Source of the DNA: JAAYHC01 sp964483175
GTDB lineage: Bacteria > Bacillota > UBA5301
NCBI GenBank assembly: GCA_964483175.1
Contig: CAZAAT010000044.1
Coordinates: 1-19,505 of the forward strand
Direction: 5' to 3'
DNA length: 19,505 bases
Shown here: one piece after another, positions 13,842 through 19,505 of the stretch
How positions within the stretch are numbered: the stretch's first letter is position 1
How the letters are laid out: each line of letters starts with the position of its first letter
Translations under genes and position numbers: made by a program
Notes under the pieces: generated by a model
Told to the model about the DNA's origin: nothing
The model's input: only the letters and a program-made list of their open reading frames with translations
The model's database searches: none

Positions 13842-14677
13842 AAATTGGTTACCTTGGGCCTGAAGGCAGCCAAACCCAACTTGCAGCCGAGAAGTTAAGT
13901 AGCAAGCTGCCCCCTTCGGCGGTACTTACTCCTCTTCCTGGTTTAGCTCAGGTAATGTCGGCATTGGCCCAAAATGAGCTGGATATTGCTGTCCTGCCGG
14001 CGGAAAACTCAATCGAAGGTTCTATCAATGCCACCTGGGACTGGCTAGTTTTCCGCACCGAATTACCTGTCGTCGGAGAACTGACGTTGCCGGTAAGGCA
14101 CTATCTGGTTGGTCACCGCGCCCAGAAAATAGCGGGGATTCGGACGATCTTATCCCATCCCCAAGCCTTAGCCCAGTGTCGCGAATACCTCCGAACCATG
14201 CTGCCTCAAGCGGTAGAGTATGAGACCGTTAGTACAGCCGAGGCTGCCAGGGTCGTTTCGGTCAATCGCTTGCCAATCGCCGCTATTGCTAGTCGACAGG
14301 CTGCAGCCCGCTATGGACTGGATATATTAGCCGAAGATATTCAGGACATTAAAGAGAACACCACGCGATTCGTGATTGTCGGGAGAAAGCCATTAGAACT
14401 GGAGGCCCCTGGACTTCGCTATAAAACCTCACTCGCCTGTATGGTTGAACGGGATCGGCCAGGCGGTCTGCGCGATATTCTCGAGGTCTTTGCCGCTAGG
14501 CAGATTAACCTCACCCGCATTGAATCCCGACCGGCCCGCAAAAATCTCGGCGATTATATTTTCCTCATCGACTCGGAGCTGGGAGTAGACAGTCCGGAAG
14601 TTGCCGAGGCCCTTGCTGAGTTGCGCAAACATAATAGTTTGCTCAAAGTGCTTGGCAGTTACCCGGTAATAGATTAG
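13838..14677 (+). CDS. pheA: prephenate dehydratase
   Basis: A 279-residue enzyme converting prephenate to phenylpyruvate in phenylalanine synthesis. The N-terminal catalytic lobes (residues 1-180) begin KIGYLGPEGSQTQ and carry VLPAENSIEGS and the catalytic KENTTRFVIVG (T-R-F). A C-terminal ACT domain (about 195-275) contains DRPGGLRDILEVFAARQINLTRIESRP; the GAL-like and ESRP motifs bind phenylalanine for feedback inhibition. There is no fused chorismate mutase. It starts on the ATGA shared with the aroF stop. Thus the pathway is controlled twice by Phe: by the T-box on expression and by the ACT domain on activity. It ends in a 4-base overlap with the convergent cbiO-type gene. Confidence 0.95.
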   Translation: MKIGYLGPEGSQTQLAAEKLSSKLPPSAVLTPLPGLAQVMSALAQNELDIAVLPAENSIEGSINATWDWLVFRTELPVVGELTLPVRHYLVGHRAQKIAGIRTILSHPQALAQCREYLRTMLPQAVEYETVSTAEAARVVSVNRLPIAAIASRQAAARYGLDILAEDIQDIKENTTRFVIVGRKPLELEAPGLRYKTSLACMVERDRPGGLRDILEVFAARQINLTRIESRPARKNLGDYIFLIDSELGVDSPEVAEALAELRKHNSLLKVLGSYPVID

Positions 14678-15345
14678 ATGAGCTCCAGCTGGCGCATTAG
14701 ATCAAGATCATCCAGTAAATCGATTCTGCCCTCTACCACCAATCGACCTGCTTGCAGGATGATCACCCGGTCACAGATCTGCCTGACCATATCAAGATCA
14801 TGCGTGGCAATAAGAGCAGCTTTTTCGGTATCTTGAATAATCTTTAAAAACTCCCGGCGCCGTTTCGGATCAAGGTTACTAGTCGGTTCATCCAACAGCA
14901 GCAGCTCTGGTTGCATTGCTAGTACTGTAGCCAAAGCAATCCGCTTTTTCTCGCCGAAACTGAGGTGATGGGTCAACCGTTCTTCAAAACCTGCAGCATC
15001 TACTAGCTGTAAGGCTTTTTCGACCCGCAAACGAACTTCTTCCATAGCGAGTCCGAGATTGTGTGGTCCAAAAGCGACATCATCGTAGACCGTCGTCATG
15101 AACAGCTGGTCGTTAGGGTCCTGAAAGACCAGGCCGACCGTACGACGCCGATCTCCATCCACTTCAATCCGGCCCTGCGGTTTAAGCACCCCGGCCAAGC
15201 ATAATAACAGTGTTGATTTGCCGGCACCATTAAGCCCAATCAGACCGATTCGTTCCCCTCGCTGGATTTCAAAGGAGACATCTTTAAGAGCTTGGCGTTC
15301 ATCAGCATACCGATAACTCAATTTGTCTACAACTAAAAGCGCCAT
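14674..15345 (-). CDS. cbiO: nickel/cobalt ECF transporter ATP-binding protein
   Basis: A 223-residue ABC ATPase, the energy module of the metal transporter encoded upstream. Motifs: Walker A GLNGAGKST near residue 37, Q-loop VFQDPNDQLF, the signature LSFGEKKR, Walker B LLLLDEPTSNLDP and the H-loop IATHDLD. The Q-loop sequence with NDQLF is typical of the CbiO/EcfA group. It is shorter than most CbiO proteins (about 270) and ends soon after the H-loop region, with a short C-terminal subdomain. Its ATG overlaps the end of cbiQ by 13 bases. Last gene of the four-gene operon. Confidence 0.93.
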   Translation of the reverse strand: MALLVVDKLSYRYADERQALKDVSFEIQRGERIGLIGLNGAGKSTLLLCLAGVLKPQGRIEVDGDRRRTVGLVFQDPNDQLFMTTVYDDVAFGPHNLGLAMEEVRLRVEKALQLVDAAGFEERLTHHLSFGEKKRIALATVLAMQPELLLLDEPTSNLDPKRRREFLKIIQDTEKAALIATHDLDMVRQICDRVIILQAGRLVVEGRIDLLDDLDLMRQLELI

Positions 15346-16004
15346 AAAAACTCAGTCCCAACAGATAATACTAATACCCCAAGCGCGGAGACGACCGTAA
15401 GTTTATCAACAATGTTGTACGTCACCTTTTCCGGTTTGGACTGCGCCGAATATCCACGCAAGACCATCGCCTGATAAACCCTTTCCCCACGTTCAAAGGC
15501 GCGCAAGAATAAATTACCAATCATATTACCGAGAACTCTGAACTGCTGTAGATAGCGTCCACCAAAATACCGCTGGTTTCTAGCAATTTCCATGCGTTTG
15601 GCCTCAGCAAGCAACAATTCTAGGTATCGATACATAAAAGACAGCATCATTACCAGCGTCCCAGGCAGGCCTAAACGGTGCAAACCTTTAATTAACGGCG
15701 GGAAATCCGTGCCCACCCCTAACACCGCCAAAGCGGCAGCCGACAAGAGGGCTTTTTGGACCAACAAAAGTAGCCGCTCAGGTGAAGTCGCCGACCAGGC
15801 CGCAAAAACCAGCACTACCAGGAGAAAGGGCAATACAAGCAGGGTCCGTTTGCATACCTTCCAGAGCGGGGCCTGAAACAACATGATCAATCCGGCGAGA
15901 TACAAGAGATAAATCGCACTGCGCCACAATGGCATAACCGGATCCAAAGCTATAGCCAAGATCAGGCAGAAAATTGCAATAATCCTGCTTTCCGGGCGTA
16001 CCAA
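15333..16004 (-). CDS. cbiQ: ECF transporter transmembrane (T) component
   Basis: A 223-residue integral membrane protein with five or so hydrophobic segments, the scaffold joining the substrate-binding membrane unit to the ATPase. The coupling helices are visible: LSFMYRYLELLLAEAKRMEIARNQR and ERGERVYQAMVLRGY, the latter with the A-R-G-like motif contacting the ATPase. The start is TTG at 16004 with AAGGGG 6 bases upstream; only one base separates it from the stop of the preceding gene, so translation is coupled. Length matches CbiQ/NikQ. Confidence 0.92.
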   Translation of the reverse strand: MVRPESRIIAIFCLILAIALDPVMPLWRSAIYLLYLAGLIMLFQAPLWKVCKRTLLVLPFLLVVLVFAAWSATSPERLLLLVQKALLSAAALAVLGVGTDFPPLIKGLHRLGLPGTLVMMLSFMYRYLELLLAEAKRMEIARNQRYFGGRYLQQFRVLGNMIGNLFLRAFERGERVYQAMVLRGYSAQSKPEKVTYNIVDKLTVVSALGVLVLSVGTEFLWRF

Positions 16005-16005
16005 C

Positions 16006-16293
16006 TTAACCCCTTCTCTCTCCGACCACTTTCGCTAGACCTAACGCGATCCCGAAAACCAGTATGGTCCCGATTATCCCCGCCAAACTGGTAGCTAATC
16101 CTTCACTACTGATGCCGGGAACCAGATAATCAGGTATAGGTGAAGAGACCGCCGGGGCCTCAATGGCAAGCTCGTCAAAACCGAGATCTTCGGCAACCCT
16201 TTCCAGGCCGTCTGGCCAAGACGAAGCAAACGGCGAAAGCACGGCAGCCACAGCCAGTGAGATAGCTAAACCTACCCAGACCCATTTATTCAT
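16006..16293 (-). CDS. PDGLE-domain accessory subunit of the metal transporter
   Basis: A 95-residue membrane protein with a helix at each end (WVWVGLAISLAVAAVLSPF and ATSLAGIIGTILVFGIALGLA) around an extracytoplasmic loop containing SSWPDGLERVAEDLGF, the PDGLE signature. PDGLE proteins serve as the N-type small subunit of NikM/CbiM-type transporters and are more often linked with nickel systems than the classical CbiN. I chose ATG at 16293, with GGAGG 8 bases upstream, over an ATG 7 codons earlier; it overlaps the cbiM stop by 8 bases. Confidence 0.88.
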   Translation of the reverse strand: MNKWVWVGLAISLAVAAVLSPFASSWPDGLERVAEDLGFDELAIEAPAVSSPIPDYLVPGISSEGLATSLAGIIGTILVFGIALGLAKVVGERRG

Positions 16294-16930
16294 CAGCGGC
16301 ACCTCCAAGAGCAAGTAAATCTGGACGCACTTTGTGAATGAATTCTAATACCGCCAGGGTAATTACACCCTCAACAATCCCGATGATGGTATGTACACCG
16401 ACCATCGCCGGTAAGGCCTGTTTTAAAGCGACCGCACCCGAAAGACTCAGTTCCACCGCGACCACGGCCGCAGATAAGACAATTGAAACCCAAGCCCCGC
16501 CAAAAGAACCAATCCGCCACCATTTCTCCGAAGCCATAAATCTTCTGACCAAATTGTAGACCAGCCACCCGGAGCCGACCGCGACAACCCCCATATTGAA
16601 AATGTTTGCCCCCAAAGCCAACAGTCCACCATCCTGGAAGACCAGGCATTGCACGATCAGCACGGTCGCCATGATCAGAAAAGCCGCCCACGGACCTAGT
16701 AAAATCGCAGCTAACATCGCGCCCATAAAATGTCCCGACGTTCCGCCGGCCACCGGCAAGTTAATCATTTGGGCCGCAAAGATAAAGGCCGCCGCAATCC
16801 CCATCAAAGGCACCTGTTCTTCCGAGATTCGCTTAGCCTTCCCTGAGAGTGCAACAGCCATCACCGCACCTGATGCGACGGCCAGGCTGCTCCAGGTCTT
16901 GGTGTCGAGAAACCCATCCGGAATATGCAT
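16286..16930 (-). CDS. cbiM: nickel/cobalt ECF transporter substrate-binding membrane subunit (CbiM/NikM)
   Basis: A 214-residue membrane protein starting MHIPDGFLD. In this family the His at position 2 and the free N-terminus bind the metal ion, so the start is certain; GAGGGGGAGA precedes it. The second conserved element, GTSGHFMGAMLAAILLGPW, carries another metal-binding His, and the C-terminal half has GVHTIIGIVEGVIT. First gene of an M-PDGLE-Q-O operon. There is no cobalamin riboswitch upstream and no cobalamin gene nearby, which with the PDGLE subunit favours nickel over cobalt. That choice is inference. Confidence 0.93.
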   Translation of the reverse strand: MHIPDGFLDTKTWSSLAVASGAVMAVALSGKAKRISEEQVPLMGIAAAFIFAAQMINLPVAGGTSGHFMGAMLAAILLGPWAAFLIMATVLIVQCLVFQDGGLLALGANIFNMGVVAVGSGWLVYNLVRRFMASEKWWRIGSFGGAWVSIVLSAAVVAVELSLSGAVALKQALPAMVGVHTIIGIVEGVITLAVLEFIHKVRPDLLALGGAADE

Positions 16931-16970
16931 GTTTCTCCCCCTCTATTGTGCTACAATTTTAGTATTTCGT

Positions 16971-16981
16971 GTTACTGTAAC
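16971..16981. promoter_or_regulatory. palindromic operator at the cbiM promoter start site
   Basis: GTTACTGTAAC is a perfect 11-bp palindrome directly downstream of the -10 element and centred on the predicted transcription start. The left side reads GTGTTAC (16969-16975), and a related GTGCTAC lies at 16948-16954. GTGTTAC resembles half-sites reported for NikR in some lineages, but the spacing here differs from the usual long NikR dyad. A metal-responsive repressor is likely by position. Confidence 0.5.
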
Positions 16982-16983
16982 CA

Positions 16984-17012
16984 ATTATAACAGCTACCGG
17001 GAGAGCTGACAA
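16984..17012 (-). promoter_or_regulatory. sigma-A promoter of the metal transporter operon
   Basis: On the minus strand TTGTCA (17012-17007), a 17-base spacer and TATAAT (16989-16984) match the consensus at 5/6 and 6/6. The start would be near 16977, leaving a leader of about 45 bases. Confidence 0.85.
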
Positions 17013-17047
17013 GAGCATAAAACGCCTTATTCGCGCAAGGTGAGATA

Positions 17048-17731
17048 TTAACCCATACCTAGAGCAGGAAGAAGTAGCGGCGCATTCCCGAGAAAATGCA
17101 TTAGGATACATGCCCACAGATTTCGGCGCCACATATAAAGAATATAGGTTAAGATTGTACCAAAGCCATGGTAAAGAAGCCACTGCACCCCAAAAAAACT
17201 AATGTGAGGAAGCAGGAAGACAATCAGACTAAAGGATACTCCAATCCACGCATTTCCAGTTAACTCACGTAAACGTTCAATTGGATATCCCCTATAGAGA
17301 ATTTCTTCTGTAATTGCTGTAGTAAAAATCATCCCAATGATTACGGGTATAGGAAGGCGAATAATAGTCCCGAGTCCTTCATTTTGAGCTTGTGGTGCAA
17401 CGATTATATTCATCGCCCAATTCCAGCTAGTTGCCGCAACCCAAAAGAGACATGCCCATGCCAAATCCTTAATTTTCGGACGCGCTAAAAGAATCGAGGC
17501 AAGGCTTTTTCGCTCGATTACGATGATATATGTTGTTAAGAGTACGACAGACAACCAGTTCCACAGAATTACTGCCGGAGGACCTTCAGGTCCTAATTGT
17601 ACCCTTAATAAGTTCAGGATCTTATGTATATACTGAGGTAGATATGCGATTAAGAGTCCAATAAACGTAACCAATATAGGTGACTGTTTCTTGTCAGAAA
17701 CTACTCTTGAGTTAGTTGGTGAAACCGTCAT
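17048..17731 (-). CDS. CPBP-family intramembrane metalloprotease
   Basis: A 227-residue protein with several membrane helices. It has the three catalytic motifs of CPBP/Abi (CAAX-protease-related) enzymes: TEEILYRGYPIERL (EExxxR), then FLLPHISFFG (with the His of the FxxxH motif) and LMHFLGNAPLL (HxxxN/D). Such proteins cleave membrane substrates or process peptides; the target is unknown and no bacteriocin gene is visible nearby. I chose ATG at 17731 because GGGGGGAGG lies 6 bases upstream; an ATG 18 codons earlier (17785) with a weaker GGAAGTG is possible. By eye the gene is somewhat richer in A+T than its neighbours. The 248 bp between its start and the next gene contain nothing else I can support. 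Confidence 0.85.
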   Translation of the reverse strand: MTVSPTNSRVVSDKKQSPILVTFIGLLIAYLPQYIHKILNLLRVQLGPEGPPAVILWNWLSVVLLTTYIIVIERKSLASILLARPKIKDLAWACLFWVAATSWNWAMNIIVAPQAQNEGLGTIIRLPIPVIIGMIFTTAITEEILYRGYPIERLRELTGNAWIGVSFSLIVFLLPHISFFGVQWLLYHGFGTILTYILYMWRRNLWACILMHFLGNAPLLLPALGMG

Positions 17732-17979
17732 AGTCGCCTCCCCCCTATAGTAATAACCATTACGCACAATGACACTTTTCGGCATGGTTAATTCACTTCC
17801 CTGTGATGAGCCGACACATTGAGCCTCTGCACCAAATATTGCCCATTTACTGATGGTATTGCCTCATCCGGAAAAACAAGCATGGGGCTTTTCATTTGGC
17901 TGATTTGCCATGGACACAACCGCCACTCAAAGTATATGTCTGATGTGTGTGTCGATTAAATCGGGGTAACACTAAAGAG

Positions 17980-18960
17980 ATGAACAAGAAACTGATCCTA
18001 ACCTTGTGTCTATTCGTTATTGTTTACGTTGGGGTTATCGTCGACCAAACAGTATTACGCGCCCTCCACCCGGAGCAAACCTATTGTCAAGTACCAACTA
18101 GTGCTTTTCTTTCCTTACCTGAGGAGCTCACCTTTGCCAGCACTTACGATAATCTAATCTTAAAGGGGTGGTATCTGAGCTCTCTCCAGCAGCCGGCCAA
18201 AGGAACGCTGATCCTCGCCCACGGTTATCGGCAGAACAGACTTCCGGAGTTTCCCCAAGCCATTGACCTTGTTAACTCCGCCTTAACTGAGGGGTATAAC
18301 TTCCTACTCTTCGACTTTCGCAATTGCGGGGAATCGGAGAAAAGCATCACTACCTTCGGCTTGCTGGAGTCATATGATCTGATTTCCGCAGTCGAGTTAG
18401 CCCATAATCTTAATCCAGATCTGCCAATTTATGTTCTCGGGATCTCGATGGGCGCAGCAGCTGCCGTATTAGCCGCCGAGCAAAGCCCGTTGATCAAGGC
18501 ATTGATCATTGATAGCAGCTTTGCCGATTTGAAATCGTATTTAAGCCGCCACTTACCAACTTGGACCGGGTTACCGCAGTTTCCCTTCACCTACCTACTG
18601 CTAAGTGCGGGACCACGTAGTGCAGGGCTCGATATTGCCCGCGTCTCCCCTTTACGGGCCGCAGCAAAGATCAGCCAACCAGTACTGATGATTCATAGCC
18701 AAAAAGACCGGCGAGTACCGTTATCAGAGGGGATTCGCCTCTATGCGGCACTCGCCGGAAAGCACAAAGAATTATGGATTGTTCCCGATGGCGACCATGC
18801 GACTGCATTTGCTGCTTACGCGGATGAATATCGCCAGCGTATTTTATCCTTTCTCGAAAAAATACGTCTTACTTCAACATCTGAGCCAGATCAGCTGCAG
18901 GGTTGGTCGTCAAACGCAGATCGAAGTTTTCCTGCAAGACCTGTAGAACATTCGGGGTGA
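17980..18960 (+). CDS. membrane-anchored alpha/beta hydrolase
   Basis: A 326-residue serine hydrolase resembling YqkD-type esterases. Residues 3-24 are a single hydrophobic segment (KLILTLCLFVIVYVGVIV), a membrane anchor or uncleaved signal. The fold shows LILAHGYRQNR (oxyanion region), FDFRNCGES, the nucleophile elbow GISMGAA (G-x-S-x-G), the acid in HSQKDRRVP and the His in PDGDHATAF, so the triad is complete. The substrate is unknown. I prefer ATG at 17980, although its ribosome binding site is poor; GTG at 17947 is in frame but no better. The last 30 codons overlap the end of hcp on the other strand and read as non-domain tail (after FLEKIRL), as if an original stop had been lost. Confidence 0.85.
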   Translation: MNKKLILTLCLFVIVYVGVIVDQTVLRALHPEQTYCQVPTSAFLSLPEELTFASTYDNLILKGWYLSSLQQPAKGTLILAHGYRQNRLPEFPQAIDLVNSALTEGYNFLLFDFRNCGESEKSITTFGLLESYDLISAVELAHNLNPDLPIYVLGISMGAAAAVLAAEQSPLIKALIIDSSFADLKSYLSRHLPTWTGLPQFPFTYLLLSAGPRSAGLDIARVSPLRAAAKISQPVLMIHSQKDRRVPLSEGIRLYAALAGKHKELWIVPDGDHATAFAAYADEYRQRILSFLEKIRLTSTSEPDQLQGWSSNADRSFPARPVEHSG

Positions 18961-19505
18961 TCCAGGCCGGAGCCTTGGGTCCGAGATAAATACCCTTGAT
19001 GCCTAGGGCTAGTAAGCCCATCAAGATGGCCACCGCTTTTTGCTCCATCCAAGAAAGTACCAGGGTTAATGGCAAGTCGTTAACACTGCAGTCAAAAGCC
19101 TCAGCTAAGGCTACTGCAATTTTGATCGCCGAGATTGCGTCATTGCACTGTCCCAGATCGATTAAGCGTGGAATCCCATCGATAGATCCTAAATCAAGAT
19201 CATTAAAGCGGAACTTACCACAGGCCAAAGTCAATACGATGGTATCTTCCGGGGTTTTCTCGACGAACTCGCGGTAATGATTGCGATCCTGGCCAGGTGC
19301 ATCGCAACCACCGACCAAGAAGAAATGCTTAATCTTACCAGCCTTAACGGCTGCGATAATCTTGTCGGCTAGCGGAAGGACATTGGTATGGCTGAACCCG
19401 GTTGTCAGCCCATATTCACCAGGTGCTTCAGGTAACGGTGGTAAGCTGAGTGCCTTCTCAATCACTGGCGTGAAAGCATAGCCCTCAATATGAGTTACAC
19501 CCGGC
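18869..19505 (-). CDS. hcp: hydroxylamine reductase (hybrid-cluster protein), C-terminal part
   Basis: The minus strand is open from the right edge to a stop at 18869, giving the last 211 residues; the N-terminal part with the first iron-sulfur cluster is outside. The frame starts PGVTHIEGYAFTPVIEKA. It then shows VGGCDA, ACGKFRF, LGQCNDA and SWMEQKAVAILMGLLALGIKGIYLGP. These supply the hybrid 4Fe-2S-2O cluster ligands (three Cys and the Glu of W-x-E-Q-K-A), as known from Desulfovibrio Hcp, so the active-site half is intact. Hcp acts in NO and nitrosative-stress metabolism in anaerobes. VGGCDA replaces the usual GGCDG. Confidence 0.95.
   Translation of the reverse strand, partial: PGVTHIEGYAFTPVIEKALSLPPLPEAPGEYGLTTGFSHTNVLPLADKIIAAVKAGKIKHFFLVGGCDAPGQDRNHYREFVEKTPEDTIVLTLACGKFRFNDLDLGSIDGIPRLIDLGQCNDAISAIKIAVALAEAFDCSVNDLPLTLVLSWMEQKAVAILMGLLALGIKGIYLGPKAPAWITPNVLQVLQENFDLRLTTNPAADLAQMLK

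Noticed and set aside
16931..17047. Cobalamin or NiCo riboswitch ahead of cbiM
   Set aside because: The leader after the mapped promoter is only about 45 bases and lacks the conserved elements of either class.
17048..17785. CPBP protease as part of a bacteriocin or abortive-infection island
   Set aside because: No small precursor peptide, ABC exporter, toxin or mobile-element gene is visible around it.

Overview
The window looks like chromosomal DNA of an anaerobic or microaerobic member of the Bacillota with moderate G+C. The signs are strong AGGAGG-type ribosome binding sites with frequent GTG/TTG starts, a T-box leader, a ydaO/yuaA-type (c-di-AMP) riboswitch, a YhaO/YhaN pair, a DegV protein and an Hcp (hybrid-cluster protein) gene. 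I cannot name the genus. I see no rRNA, tRNA, CRISPR array, phage or insertion sequence; it reads as ordinary core and housekeeping chromosome with some unusual local arrangements.

Layout. 1-660 (-): a TauE/SafE membrane exporter running off the left edge. 793-1578 (+): a two-motif beta/gamma-crystallin domain joined to a C-terminal domain resembling the SPOCS/DUF3794 fold, ending at a terminator shared with the next convergent operon. 1629-3373 (-): a 405-residue PH-like plus beta-propeller protein translationally coupled to a cyclophilin. 3516-3803 (+): a small zinc-ribbon protein, divergent from that operon across a dyad-rich region. 3933-4793 (+) degV and 4790-5593 (-) a GNAT acetyltransferase meet tail to tail. 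5762-6641 (+): an orphan histidine kinase whose N-terminus appears to lie in another reading frame.

6582-12169 (-): sulP, yhaO and yhaN in transcription order, headed by a sigma-A promoter, a c-di-AMP riboswitch and an intrinsic terminator. Directly divergent from it, a T-box leader with a UUC (Phe) specifier controls aroF-pheA (12810-14677, +), the entry step of aromatic synthesis and the committed step to phenylalanine. The two RNA switches share one intergenic region of about 640 bp. 14674-16930 (-): a cbiM/nikM, PDGLE-protein, cbiQ, cbiO energy-coupling-factor metal transporter operon with a sigma-A promoter overlapped at its start site by a perfect palindrome. 17048-17731 (-): a CPBP-family membrane protease. 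17980-18960 (+): a membrane-anchored alpha/beta hydrolase whose tail overlaps the end of hcp, which runs off the right edge (-).

The most interesting points are the c-di-AMP riboswitch over sulP-yhaO-yhaN, linking second-messenger control to an anion transporter and a Rad50/Mre11-like pair; the crystallin/SPOCS-like fusion; the split kinase frame; the palindromic operator of the metal transporter; and four tail-to-tail gene pairs with overlapping ends and no terminator between them.
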